Numbered from the stretch's first letter, positions 11,149 to 23,246 are shown. The stretch: 64,000 nucleotides of DNA from Paramecium tetraurelia (GCF_000165425.1 NW_001799641.1:377027-441026), one strand, 5' to 3'. Made by a program: numbers and translations. Notes: generated from the sequence alone by a model not told the origin.

Positions 11149-11948
11149 GTTTAGATTTATTTAGTTAATTGTCGTTTCTCTATTTCCTCAACTGTTAGAA
11201 TATTATGATTGACTACCACAGGAGTTGCTTAGGGTTCAACATTTGTAGAAAAGAGTTCAAAAAGTTTTTATTTAGTTTCGATAGCAGCTTATGATTATTT
11301 TAATTCTTATTCTCTTTTTTCTCTGTACTTCTATTTTTCGATTTCAATACTATTAATAGCTTCTTGTTAAATTTGAAATTCTTATATCTTTTATCTTTTT
11401 TCTTCCTGTTTTTTCTCAAATGTACCATGATCTTTTTGATATTGTTCTCTTTTTGATTAAATTTCATTTTCTATATCATTTAATTTAAAAGGGGCATTGA
11501 ATTATGAGTCTTGCATCCATTAAGGTTCTTCTTCGTCACTGTGATTGCAATGTGTTGTCTAAGAAATAGGTTTGAATGGTTTAGTTGCAAATAATTATGG
11601 TATTTTTTTGGTCAGGTGGACGACTTCTTCAGGAGGTTATAAATATTCTCGATAAGCTGAAAGTAATAATTTTGCATCATAAACATTATTTTAGGGCTAA
11701 CATATTTATTATTTCTCTATTAATAATAATAGGATAAATACATTCATATTCCACTCTCTTATTATCATTTTAATAATGTTATCGATTGTTGTAATATTTT
11801 TTGTTTCTTGAAAATCCATCGTAATTGTTATTATGTGACTATGACTAATTAATTATTGAATTACTTTTCTATATGGCTAAGAATCTTTTTTTTATTCCTA
11901 TTGATCCTTAGCAATATACTAAACTTGGTAATGATATGATTTCGACAT
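10369..11948 (-). CDS. GYF-domain protein, GIGYF-like, with an eIF4E-binding motif
   Basis: 503 residues after three introns (20, 25 and 23 nt). Near residue 80 it has YDAKLLL, which fits the eIF4E-binding pattern Y-x4-L-hydrophobic. A charged helical region and a 14-residue Asn run follow. Near residue 340-400 comes a GYF domain: SLWFYIDKSNK, TQGGFPTKNMDIWYSQNYL and the LMISW strand. GYF domains bind Pro-rich peptides; GIGYF proteins combine both features and repress translation with 4EHP. I infer the same role here. The N-terminus MSKSYHYQVQYIAKDQ is fixed by the 20-nt first intron. Not a certain orthologue. Confidence 0.72.
11106..11147. repeat. (ATT)14 trinucleotide repeat coding poly-Asn
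   Basis: Fourteen perfect ATT units on the + strand, read as AAT (Asn) in the GYF gene on the - strand. In another frame it would read as TAA, i.e. poly-Gln, in this code. It lies between the coiled region and the GYF domain and is a likely site of length variation. Confidence 0.95.
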
Positions 11949-12156
11949 TCTTTATATTTTATTCTTTTTTTAAATATAATTAGAATTGCTAATTAAAATT
12001 TTATTCATTTCATTCTCCTTTGCATAATAGTCATTATTCCTATATCGTAAATAAATTTTCTATTAAAAAATATTGTACTTTATCTACTTCTTATCACCTA
12101 ATTTAGCAAAAAATTAATTAAAGAAAATCAAAAATTTTCTTCTTTCTAAATTTTAA

Positions 12157-12724
12157 ATGAATAATTTAGACATTTCTGTATCTCAAATTGTTTATAGCAC
12201 CACAAAACATTAATATTCAAACTTATACTTAGAATTACCTGTTAGAATATTTAACTGATACAAAATTTCTTATCCAATTTCGTATACAGAAGAAATTGCT
12301 TTAACAATTACAATGTCAAATTTTCATTAACATAATTATTAATTCATCAAATTATTATATCTTTAAAATTAAACTGAAATTTAATCAAATTACTGAATAG
12401 ATTTACAAATTAAAATTAGAATAAATTGATATATGGTTATAGTAATCAAAGATAATATTGACTATGAAGTGCCACAAAATTTATATTCATAACTAACACA
12501 AAACTCAACAATATCTAAATTATGAATGCAATTAGAATGTAGTTCTAACTAAATTATTAATAAACTTAAGAAGAATAAATGATCATTTTATCCGAAAAAC
12601 AAAGCCATTAAAATCACCTCTCTAAAGTTATTACTTGAGTAATATTAGCAAAAGAGAGGGATTAAGAGAATAAAATAGCGAATATAAATTATTATAAATT
12701 TCAAAGTACATAGAAAATCATTGA
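12157..12724 (+). CDS. Possible protein-coding gene, exon structure unresolved
   Basis: An ATG at 12157 opens MNNLDISVSQIVYSTTKHQ, then hits TGA. A second, longer frame ending at TGA 12722 contains KTKPLKSPLQSYYL and looks protein-like in its last 60 codons. Joining the two needs an intron of 43 or 49 nt, or other combinations; none is decisive. No family is recognised. It could be a real gene of ~170 residues or a chance open frame in AT-rich DNA. Confidence 0.3.
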
Positions 12725-13094
12725 AGAATATTTATATGATTGAGAATAATATCTTGTTTGGGATCTTAAAATATATCCTTTATTATACAACTCTACTAGT
12801 TGTGTTTATAATATTAGCAATTCCAATAAAGGAGAATAAAAATTAAGTTTTGATTATTTGTTGATTGTAATTTATTAAGTAAATTTTTTATAATTTACAA
12901 AAATTGCTATCAATATCTTAGATTATAATTTAATGATTATTGTAAAGTTAGAACAGGCGGTTAACATATATAATGGATAAGTGAATTTTAACGTAACTTC
13001 ATCATATGTACCGATTATAGAAAAGTTAAGTATGCAAAATATAGACTGAATTTATTTTATTAATATAAATAATATAATATAATATTTATCTCCA
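12725..13094. other. AT-rich spacer upstream of pinin
   Basis: About 370 bases. A + frame stays open across most of it apart from TGA codons, but I see no conserved motif. It may hold part of the unresolved gene before it or the upstream region of pinin. Confidence 0.4.
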
Positions 13095-14070
13095 ATGAAT
13101 GCTGATGATTTAAGAAATAAACTGAATGAATTAAATAAGAAGCAGGCTGATATTCTAACGAAAAGAAAGGCAATAATAAATGAGATCAGGAACTTCTCAT
13201 TTCAGTATATTAGTTAGCTATATTAATTAGAAAATAAGATAACAAAAAGGTTAAATTAAACAATGGAAAGGAATCTGTACATATAATTGTTTAGATTGTT
13301 TAGAATGTATTTCAAATAAACCTTGTGGGTGCAAAGGAAGAACGTGCAGAAAAGTAAAAGTAGCTTGATGAACAAGTACCCACTACCTTGAAAGAGAAGG
13401 ATAAACGTTTAGCAAAATTCTTATTAGGAAACCATCTCTAGAAAGCGAAATAAGACTTGATGGGTGAGAAATAAAAAGTATTTCTACTCTCCCCCTATTA
13501 TTTAGTTGGATAAATAGATTGAAATAAATAAGAGATTGGATGATAAGGATAAATAGGATTTATAAACTCTGAAAGAGGATTAAAATGTAATTGTTCTTTT
13601 ATAATTTTTTCAGAGAAAGAAGAGTTCATTAGTCAATGAAAGAAAGTAATTAGAGCAAGAGCTGGCTGCAGATGAATATAGAAGATAAGTATTAAATTAA
13701 ATTAAATTATTTTAGGTTCTATTACTTGAGCTATAAATTAAAATAATGAGAGATTTTTTTATTACGAAGTAAATTATTTGATGACCCTTTTAGAACATAC
13801 CCTCATATTTTATGGCAGCCAGCTAAAACGAATGAGGGTATGAATCCTCTAAAGGAATATAGTACTGAGAAGTTCAATGTAAAAATATTGATTTTAGGAG
13901 CATAGGAAATGGAAAAAGATTTGAAGGACTAACTATTGAGGGCTTATACTAATTTCACTGAATCGCAATATTAAAAGTTGAAGGAATAATAAGTTTAATA
14001 GGAGCACGAGAGTTCGTAATCAGAAAGTGAGGAGTCTTAAGAGAAACAGAAGGAAGAAGGGTAAGAATGA
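13095..14070 (+). CDS. PNN: Pinin (Pinin/SDK/memA domain), splicing-associated
   Basis: 280 residues after five introns (13205-13230, 13478-13505, 13587-13613, 13689-13715, 13769-13793). The Pinin/SDK/memA domain spans ~70-200: KDKRLAKFLLGNHLQKAKQ, then NERKQLEQELAADEYRRQ and LLLELQIKIM, then FITKTYPHILWQPAKTNEG, the counterpart of the animal TKTKPHLFYIPGR segment. Pinin binds RNPS1 and other SR-type proteins and modulates splicing in nuclear speckles. This version has only a short Gln/Ser/Glu-rich tail instead of the long Ser-rich tail of animals. Start at the only ATG in frame with the N-terminal helix. Confidence 0.85.
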
Positions 14071-14508
14071 TGAAAAATTATAGGTAATAATATATTAGAT
14101 TTAGTTTAATCAATATTATATCATTTATATTATAATAATAAATCATACATCCCAAAAATGGATATTCAATCCATTAATTATAAAAATGTCCAGTTAATTT
14201 GTAAATATTTTTACGATGTTAATATTTAATTTTTACAAAAAAAAAGTCTATAATGATAAGTAATCTGAGAAGTTAGGATAGTGTTTAAATGTCTATGATG
14301 TAATAGCCATATTCTTTCTAAAATGTCTATCATAGTTTTGATGGAAATGACTAGAGAATAAAGGTAAACTAATAAATAATAATGTAGATAAATTAGCTCT
14401 AAATAATTTAACATAAATTCATTAAGTGTCTAAACAATCTCATAAGACATCAAAATAATAAAAAGAAATCAAATATAATTATCTTGCCCAACCAAAATAA
14501 TTAGCTAT
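14071..14508. other. AT-rich spacer
   Basis: About 440 bases between pinin and the next + gene. A minus-strand open frame at 14226-14414 is hydrophobic and low in complexity, without recognisable motifs; I regard it as chance. Nothing else seen. Confidence 0.5.
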
Positions 14509-15336
14509 ATGTATAAATGGCTTCTAAAATAATAGGTTATCTTTTAGGACGATAAAATCTTAAGAAAAATTAAAGTCCAAGAATCTAATGATAGTACTTT
14601 CATGTCTTTTCCTAGAAATCAATTTCCTCTTATCTAATGTAAGATTTAAAAAAATCATTAGATTAACTTTATCCTTAGTATTATGCAAATTACCCACAAG
14701 AGTAGTATCAAGCCTTGCAATATTAAATTACAAATCCAATCTTATAATCTTAAGATCGATTCTTAGGCTAGCCAAAACAAGTATAATCAAGTCAGCATTT
14801 TCGAACTTCTGATTTTTAGTTTTTTGGTTCACATGATGATTCTGAATCTATCGAACCTAATTAAGCGGAAAAGGATAGTAAAGATTAAAAAAATTCTTAT
14901 TTTAAGTTAAAGAGTAAGATCAAAAAAGGAAAAGTAAATGATACTAAAAATATCACTAAAAATTTTTCTAAAGCAATCATTAGCTACATTATATAAAATA
15001 AAGATATAGGATTAAAAATAATGAACTGTGAATAATTTGAAGAATTTGTGAGTGTGTTAAAGGATAAGAAGAATCAGATGACTAACATTAAACAACTTAG
15101 AGAACTTTGGGTTGATACTAACTAAGAGAAAAGTCAACAATTTAATAAAGCATTTCGAATTTTTAGGTAATACATAATATAAAATAATTTATAGTGAATA
15201 TTTTCTAAAACAATAATCAGTATCTTACATTTACAATTCAAGAATAGCGAACACTGGATGGCATCTAAAATACAGATATAATTTACTAAGAGCTCTTAAA
15301 GAACCAGAAAATTTTAAATATATAAAAGATATTTGA
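14509..15336 (+). CDS. Unrecognised protein with conserved-looking C-terminal helical domain
   Basis: 258 residues after introns at 14639-14661 and 15167-15194. The N-terminal half is Gln-rich (YQLYPQYYANYPQEQYQ) and probably disordered. The C-terminal ~110 residues are helical and mixed in charge, with AFRIFSEYFLKQQSVSYIYN and HLKYRYNLLRALKEP. It has the composition of a folded domain, but I cannot assign it. The N-terminal start is the first ATG in the frame that leads into the first intron; a further upstream exon cannot be excluded. Confidence 0.62.
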
Positions 15337-15381
15337 AATATAAAATTTTAATATATCTTATATTTTATTTATTTCTTATTT

Positions 15382-17275
15382 TCATACATGTTTACTTAAT
15401 GCAGCCTTAACTGATTTAGCAATATTTGATTAATCCTTTTTTTCATCCTCAGTATTAGTTTATTGTTATTATTAGGGCTTTTGAGTGTATTTCAATAGAA
15501 CATTTCCAGTAGGTGCTTATTGTTAACTAATTACATTAATAAGGAATATTACTTTTATTGTAGCTTTTTGAATTAAACACTTGGAGAGACAAATTAATTC
15601 ATATTTGGAGATTCTTGAATAATAATAATTAATTACCTTCACATGCAACAGTTCTTCCTGTAATAACTGGAGTTCTCATTATCATTTACTAGTCTTTATT
15701 CTATACTTCTTTCATCTTATTGGTCGCCTGCATAACTGGAGATTTAATAGGCGAATTAGTTAATTGATTAATTCTAAGCATATCAAATTTTGCTGCCCTA
15801 AATGAATAGATTCATTTAAATACTATTCATTGATTTATTAGATTCTAACATTCAACCCTGGTTTATCATCGATATCCCCAATATTTCCATCATCTTCCTA
15901 TGCGGCATTGATAGTTTTCTCGCATAATGCAACAAATTCATATTTCAAAGCGTCGGTAGCTGTTATTCTTTTCTTAGGCGAAGGCTCCAACATATGTTTT
16001 AGCAATTCAAAAGCTGGTGGTGGTACAACATCAAACACAGGACTTTTAAAATTGATTTTAGCTTCCTTGTTTTATTAGACTATTGTGTTATAACTTCTTC
16101 CAGGAAACCCTGGCTTTCCTGTTAATAATATGTGGAAGACTAGTCCAAGAGAATAAATATCACAAACACTATCATAAGTTGTTGACATATCAGTAATATT
16201 GATAACTTCTGGAGCCACAAATCCAGGAGTACCACATCTGCAATAAAGATATACTGGCAGATTTACAAAAGTAGCTAACCCGAAATCGGCTATCACAACT
16301 GAATTGATATCGCTATTTTCGTTAATAAATAATAATATTATACTTCTATTCTTTGAATAAAATGTTTTCTAATTTTAAATCTCTATGCATAATGTTCTTA
16401 GAATGCATGTGTGCCAATCCTTCCAAAAGTCCTCTCATAATAGATTGAATTTATTTGTTTGTTAAGATTACTTTCTTTTTCATTATCTCATATAATTATC
16501 CTCCTTATAATAATTCTAATCCCATATATAAAGAATTCTGAGTTTCATAAACCTCGTATAATTTCATAATATTAGGGTGATCGAGCTCTCTCATTATTGT
16601 TATTTCATTAATTAAACCCTCCTTTAAAATTATCATAATAATTGAGTACCTTTCCATTCTCTTCTGCATAAACTGCACTTTTTGAAAATGCTTTGATAGC
16701 CATTTATTATCCGTCTTCAATTCGTTCTGCCAAATAAACACTTGCAAAATTTCCCTTTCCAATCTTTTTGAAAACTTTGAACATGTGATGAAATCCCATC
16801 TGATTGATTTTCTATCCGAAATATTTTCGAAATGTTTTTAAAATCTCTTAATCACCAGTGAAATCCCAAAATTTTTCTGTATTCTCACTTTACAATCTTA
16901 TATGCAAAATGTCACCTAGTGTTTGTACATCCTCAGGCTTGACTATATCAGCTCTAGTAGATGCAGGAGTGTTAGGAGTTGATTTTTTTTAAGATGCATT
17001 GGCTTTCAAAACAGGTGCATCTCTAAATATTTCAAATCTGGTAGTAAAATCCAAAGGGAGTAATTTATGAACATGCTTACTTTTGTCCTTTTCAATATAA
17101 CTTCAATTACTTTGAATAATAATATATGTTTATCAGTAATTACTAAATGTCTTTCGTGTTATTTCTTTCCCAATTTTGTGACTGTGGCTTCAAATTTAGG
17201 TTTAGGGAATACAAAATCCTAAGGCACAGCTTACCATAATGGTCCTTGTCCAACTTATGTTTATTATTATTACAT
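15382..17275 (-). CDS. Serine/threonine protein kinase with N-terminal PH-like region
   Basis: 578 residues after six introns. Residues ~20-90 (KLGKKQHERHLVITDKHILL) resemble a PH fold. The kinase domain covers ~170-440: glycine loop IGKGNFASVYLA, VAIK-type lysine in MAIKAF, HRDLKLENIL catalytic loop, DFGLA, and GTPGFVAPEV with the APE motif; all key residues are present. CAMK-like by overall look, but without EF-hands. The C-terminal ~130 residues are Gln/Ser-rich and contain Pro-directed sites (NSPIKSP). Probably an active cytosolic kinase; substrate unknown. The start lies in a TAA-rich Gln run (MQQQQTQ). Confidence 0.85.
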
Positions 17276-17656
17276 ATAATTAATTATAAAGCAACCTAAA
17301 TTAGATTTCTATAAAATTAAGTAAAGTCAATTAAAATATTTATAACTAATTAAACTCATTGTTTATAACATTATTTGGTATTGCACCCAGTCTAATTCTT
17401 TCATATTTACATTCTTTTATATTTAAAATTATATTGGCTTATAACATAACTAAATTATTTTCTTAATTTAAATTATTAAATAAGAGAATCAATTGTTTAG
17501 AAGTCATAATCAGATTTTTATTAACCTAGGTTTTACAAGAAACAGATTCAGAAGAGGTCGAATCTAAATCTAATTAAGTTAGACATTTAAATAGACACAC
17601 CTTAAATAATATGAGAAAAATGGTGAATTACACCAAAAATGAATAATATTTACTCA
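17276..17656. other. AT-rich spacer with a long open frame on +
   Basis: About 380 bases. A + frame is open for over 130 codons (for example QETDSEEVESKSNQ), but it has no ATG in a sensible place and no family signal. In DNA this AT-rich with only TGA as stop, such frames arise by chance. Confidence 0.4.
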
Positions 17657-19297
17657 TCAAATTTGTTATATTGACACTAAATACTCTAACTTAGTGAAGG
17701 CATCTCGAAAAACAATTTTGTCATCATTTTTGGAAAAGAATTTAATTGTTTTTTAATATCCATCCTATAATTCATAGTATATTTCAAAATATTTTTCTTC
17801 TTGTTGCTTTAAATCAGTAATAGCATTTATTGGAATTCTTTTGTATTTCTTTTTCTCTGTCTCTTGAACAAACAATGACTTAATTAGATTGGATACAAGC
17901 TTGGTAATTCCAACTTTTTTTGCTTGTTTTTAATTAAATGTATAATAAAGATCAAAGTAATCTATGCCTAAAATGACATCAATTAACTACTCTTTATATG
18001 CCCTTATCAAGTTAAATTCTTAATAACTATATAATAAAGGCAACTTCTCTACAGTTGCCAATTACATAAAGTTTATAGATAAGAAGCCACATGAATTTGA
18101 GCCTCTCATGTTCTCATGAATTGTATTATTTAATGTTCTCCCAATATTTGCCATTGATACCTCTTCTTAGGAGTCTAGAAGATTATTTCTTGCTTTTTAA
18201 ATAATAACTAACCAATGAATGGGTAATTAGTTAATAGGAAATTTTTCATTTAATTCCCCAAAATCGTAATTTACACATGAAAATTTCAGACTTAGGTAGA
18301 AATCATTTTTTAAATACTTTTTACTAACTTTTCTATTCAATTCTACTAAACAATCTCCCAAAGTTCCTTTTTTATTTACTTTAATATGATAAAAGATAAG
18401 TGATTGAGGGTCCTCTATTAATAAAATAATTGATTCAGGATTAGATATAAATGTTTGCTTTATAGTTTAAAAATCTAATCCAAAATTAGTAGTAGTAGGC
18501 AATAACTCTACCATTTTATAAAACAATTGAGATTCAAGATCTATTTCCGGCCTTTCTAAAGATTCTTCCTCTAATATTATGCTGTCATTATCAAAATTCT
18601 CGTCATTATTATATGTGTATTTTGTTGGACTTAAGTCTTAACCAACCAATTTATATGCTAAGCTAAAATTCTAATATTCGAATTTAGACTTGTCACTTTT
18701 AGGATCAGAGGCAAATCTTTTCAAAGCTAATACAATAAATTCAGCAGCTCTGATGGATTCATCAACAGAAATAATTTATTAATATTGTGTTCCAAAGTAT
18801 TTGACCTGAATTTGGATTGAAAAATTCTATTAATAGATATTTAATTATTTTGTAAATTCTGATTTTTTTTAAACTTAAGAAGATTTTATTTTCCTCAAGG
18901 TATCTGAATCATTTTTATTTGCATCATTCTCATCAATTGCAAAACCAGTTGTAGTGGTTTTGCATTTTTTATAATTTTATTTTCTGGTTGCTGATGTATA
19001 TTGTTTTTTTGGTGTATAATTAATTTATTGAGCTTCTTCTAATTTTTCAAGTTTTATTAATGAAAAATCAACAGGATCTCGTTTTTACTATTAAATAAAA
19101 GGACTTTCTCCAACGGATTATTGTAGTACAAACTCTGAAATGTCTGTGTTGCTTGGTAAATTATAGTTTTAGTAGTCAATTTATTGCACATTTTCCAATT
19201 ATTTGGCAAGCCAATCATTATCAATAAAGACACTCGTTGTGTTAGATTGAAATGAGTAAGGGGTTGCTAAAGAGTTATCAATATTGAATAAATTCAT
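17657..19297 (-). CDS. SIN1/AVO1-like TORC2 subunit, copy A
   Basis: Intronless, 546 residues. Layout fits SIN1: an N-terminal variable region; a ubiquitin-like CRIM/RBD-type middle (IQVKYFGTQYQQIISVDES, AAEFIVLALKRF); a second such block (SIILLIEDPQSLIFYHIKV); and a C-terminal PH domain that opens SYQEFNLIRAYKEQ, VILGIDYFDLYYTF and ends in a helix with KLEYLV. SIN1 links TORC2 to membranes and to substrates such as AKT. The assignment rests mainly on the PH domain and domain order, so it is moderate. The ATG overlaps the stop of copy B by 4 nt; there is no other in-frame Met for over 200 codons. Confidence 0.55.
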
Positions 19298-21060
19298 AAT
19301 TGTTATTTATATTTTATATATAAATCCACTAAATATTCTAATTTATTGTATGCATTCATTATAGTTTTCTATTGCAGATCTAATTTCGATTTCTCTTAGT
19401 TTAAATCTATTCCAAAAGTAAGTTATTTTTTGTAGTTTTGACTTTTCTCATAAACTATTATCAGATAAAAATCTTTTGTCATTTCAACTTTTTATATTTT
19501 ATTTAAAGGCAATCTCCTATAATCTTTTTGTATTACTGGCTCTTCAAATAAAATTTGAGAAATTGATTTACAAAGCTTTCCAAGAGTAAATTATCTTTGT
19601 CTCTCTTAGGTGTAAGTATAATACAAATCGAAATAATCAATTCCTAAAATCACATTATTTTTAAATTATTTATCAATTTTTAATAATTAATACTCTTAAT
19701 ACGAATATAAGGTTCGAACTTTATCTGTGCTCTCAGATGTTTTGCCTTCCTCTTGCAAAAATCTCTATGATTTATTTGCACTTTTTGAGAAGATAGTATC
19801 TTTATTGATATTCATTGTAAAGCTATCGTTGCATTATCTTAATGAACGAGTGACTTCAGTTTGAAATTTTTAAATGAGTATCAAATAATGTATTGGTAAT
19901 TTACTTATAGGTATCTTTAAATTAATTGGTTCCGTACTCATGTGAATACAAGGATATTTTAATACGAGATTATAATCGGCACTTCTAAATTTCTTATTTG
20001 CTTTTCTACTTAATTCTGTAAATAATTCTTCAACCAATTAATTCGGGCAGATTTTCATATGAAATCTGACTTGACTGATAGGTTCCTCAATAAGAATAAG
20101 TATATGATTTGGATGATATTGATGCAACATCTTTACCATCTGCAAATCAATATCTAACTATTTCGGATCTAATATTGGTACAATATCAACAGATTTATAA
20201 TAACGCATTGGAGATTCTAAATCAATTTAAATAATTTTGTCATCAATATCATCAGCTAATAATGAAATTTCAGCCTATGAAATTGGTTTCTAATCAAAAT
20301 CTATTTAATTTAAACTTTCTCTTCTTGATTTCATCATGTCTTCCAGAGAGCCAAAACTTTTGTATCTTTAGATTGGTCTACGATATGAGATTTCATCCAA
20401 ATCCTACTAATCATCCTACCCCTCAATTTAATAAGCTAAACTGTAATTTGGAAATTCATACAAAGATTAATCTAATTTGCTATCATTTTGGAACTATGCT
20501 AAAGCTAAAACAATAAATTCTGCAGCCAGCATGTCTTAGTCAATCACCAGGACTTTCGTGATTGTAGATCGAAAATAACGAACCTGAATTGGTTTCTACT
20601 ATTACCTTAAATTTGTAAGAAACATTCCAGAAAAATTGGATCTCTTGATTTTTATTCTTTCAAATGAAGTCTCAATAATTTAGTTGTTTTTTTTCACGAA
20701 GTATTTATCTGCCTTTTAAGTATTGTGCTTATGTATTGATTATCCAATCAAAACTGTGGTTTAACATCTCTTTACTAATCTCTTTTTATTCTATGACGCC
20801 TTGGTCTATTTAATTTGAGATTCACATATGCTATTTGATTTCTATTCTGAAGTCTGAGCCACCTTCTCTTAACAATCCTTTTAGATAGAAACTTCAACTT
20901 GTGATTAATGGGCGGAGTCATTATTTTGCTTTTCATTTTCTAAATCTAAAAAGTTAGTTTTCTCTGATCTTAAAGGACTGCTAAATTATTAATCTGATTC
21001 AGAGGATTAGGTGTCTGTTTATATGGATATAGATAAAGCAGAGAAATTATAATTTTCCAT
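19294..21060 (-). CDS. SIN1/AVO1-like TORC2 subunit, copy B
   Basis: Intronless, 588 residues, a diverged tandem paralogue of copy A. Shared blocks: IQVRYFRSTITKVLVIDQD with AAEFIVLALAQF, ILILIEEPISQVRFHMKI, SYQEYQLLKIDKQFKNN with VILGIDYFDLYYTYT, RRLPLNKIQKVEM and a closing KLEYLV helix. The N-terminal ~150 residues are Ser/Gln/Lys-rich and unlike copy A. The same domain order (ubiquitin-like blocks then PH) supports SIN1/AVO1 of TORC2. Its TGA at 19296-19294 overlaps the ATG of copy A as ATGA, which is unusual for a eukaryote; a read-through fusion or a shared transcript should be considered. Confidence 0.55.
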
Positions 21061-21124
21061 TATTAAATATAATATTAATTTAAGAATGAAGAACAAAAAA
21101 TTCAACCTAATTCAATTTACACTA

Positions 21125-21304
21125 CTCAAAAATATCACACTTGTGTGTCTTCAGAGAATAAAATTTGATAGCCAAATTAGGATTGAATTCTATGATTTTC
21201 TACACTGGATCTCAATTCTTAATGAATGAACCAATTAACTTTGGATCATATTTATGTATATTTGGTTTCAATGATTTTTTAGTCATTTGAGGGCATATTA
21301 ACAT
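21125..21304 (-). pseudogene. Coding-like fragment with an in-frame TGA upstream of the SIN1-like pair
   Basis: From ATG 21304 the frame reads MLICPQMTKKSLKPNIHKYD... then TGA at 21214-21212, then continues in the same frame with DPVQKIIEFNPNLAIKFYS and LKTHKCDIFE. The residue mix looks protein-coding on both sides. A 21-nt GT...AG intron could remove the TGA, but then no stop appears before the SIN1-like gene. I read it as a gene remnant; a real exon of an unresolved gene is possible. Confidence 0.3.
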
Positions 21305-21376
21305 GAAGGGAAATATTATTGTTTCTTAACAGTATTTTATAATTGATAATATAATTAAATTTTAAATTTAAACCAG

Positions 21377-23246
21377 ATGGATAAATACAAAAAGATTAGA
21401 GTAGTTGGAAAAGGTATTATGATAAAATAAATCAGGTAGTTTTGGATATGCTCTTCTAGCCTAGGCTTTGTCAAATAAGAAAAATTATATAATAAAAGTA
21501 TCAAATGATTTAAATTAGATTATTGACATATCTAAGATGGACAGGAAATAAAGAGAGGAAGCATTGAATGAAGTTCATGTATTGAAGGCCATGAGGCATC
21601 CCTATATAATTACGTATAGAGAATCATTTATGGAGAAAAAGTATGATTTTTTAATGAAACCTTTGATAGATGTCTATGTATAGTAATGGATTATGCCGAT
21701 GGAGGTGATTTGTATGGTAAGATAGCGAAACAAAAAGAACTTGGAATACTCTTTTCGGAAGAACAAATATTAGATTGGTTTGTTTAAATGGCATTGGCAA
21801 TGAATCACATACATGAGAGGAAGATTTTGCATCGTGATTTGAAAACATAAAATATATTCCTCACAAGCAAAAATGATGTGAAAATAGGGGATTTTGGTAT
21901 TGCACGTGTTCTATAACACACATATGATTGTGCCAAAACAGCAATAGGGACCCCATACTATTTAAGCCCAGAAATATGCTAAGAAAAACCATACAATCAA
22001 AAATCTGACATCTGGTCGCTTGGTTGTATTTTGTATGAGTTAACTACCTTGAATCATGCATTTGATGCATTGTCAATGAAAGAATTGGTTTTAAAAATAT
22101 TAAGAGGAACTTACCCTCCAATACCCTCACAATATTCTTCAGAATTACAATCGTTAATAGCTGATATGCTGATTAAGGATCCATCAAAGAGACCGAGTAT
22201 AAAGAGAATTTTAGAGAGAGATTTCTTAAAATAAAGAATAGGAAGTTTATTAGTTTCAACATTGAATAGACATGAATTATAGGAGTTGACAGAAATAAAA
22301 CCTACTGAAAATCTGTAACATATATAATCTTATAGTTAGTTTTATATAACCTTAATAAACTGCATAATAATTTATTTTATAATAAAAACAGTTTGAATAA
22401 AATAAGATATCTCAAAATCAGAGTTAAAATAATTCACCTATTACTTCAAGATAGATTATTCAAACTGTAGCTAGTAAGAAACCTTCACCCAAAAAGGATA
22501 ACAGCAAAGTAGAGTTAAAATCATTGTTTAATAGGCAAAATTCACCTTTGCAATCAATAAATTAAAATTATTCTATACAATAATAACAAATTTATTCTTA
22601 ATAATAATAGTAATAACTAATGGATGAAAAATTTGAAAAACCTCAGTCATTTGCTAGTGTAGTTAGTTAGAAAGAAAATCAATAATAATTGCAGCCTCCT
22701 AAATAATAATAAAATATAGAATTATTAAATAAATTTTATTTAAAAGACAATACAAACATTGTTAGATTACAAAGTAAGAGTCCAATTTTGCAGGAGCAAA
22801 AAAGAAAAGAATCAATAGTAAGTTTGGTAAGAGAAGATGACAGTTTCGAATAATAATAAGGTTATAAGTTCCTTATTAAAGACATGAGGAAATGTTTGGA
22901 TAAAAAATAATCGAAGGAAGAGGAAGAATCAATCATTGTGGATAATTTCAAAATAGTTCCTTAGTAATTTTATCAGTAATATATTTATAGATTTCTTAAT
23001 CAATAAAAGTAATTTTAAGTCCCTGGTACTTCTGAAAGAGACACTATCGGCTATAAGATAGAAGCTCTCAGATATTATTTAGAATAGCAAATGGGTTTAG
23101 ACTCTTTCATGAAAGCTTATCAGACTTTAGAGAATAGTTAAGAAAGTGAATAATTGAAATAAGCAAATTAATAACTAAATTTAGAATTAAGGAAATACAT
23201 ACCATTAATAATCTAATTAATAGTTTGTGAAGATTCATATTATTGA
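21377..23246 (+). CDS. NEK-family protein kinase 1 of window
   Basis: 597 residues after introns at 21414-21435, 21641-21669 and 22315-22339. Kinase domain at ~4-265: [11 protein letters not shown] loop, IIKV lysine, [45 protein letters not shown], then the NEK-typical [16 protein letters not shown]. All catalytic residues are present. The long C-terminal tail is Gln/Ser-rich with Pro-directed sites, then a helical end ([19 protein letters not shown]). NEK kinases act in mitosis and in cilium length control; ciliates have many. The third intron is fixed because only the 25-nt choice restores the open frame. Confidence 0.9.

Noticed and set aside
13879..13897. 19-nt GTAAAA...TTTTAG segment near the end of pinin
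   Set aside because: Splicing it brings in a TGA after a few codons; without splicing the frame runs to a Glu/Gln-rich end.
14226..14414. Minus-strand open frame in the spacer after pinin
   Set aside because: Low-complexity Leu/Tyr/Ile sequence in AT-rich DNA, no motif or neighbouring exon to extend it.
17276..17656. Long + strand open frame in the spacer upstream of the kinase
   Set aside because: No usable ATG, no family resemblance; expected by chance where only TGA is a stop.
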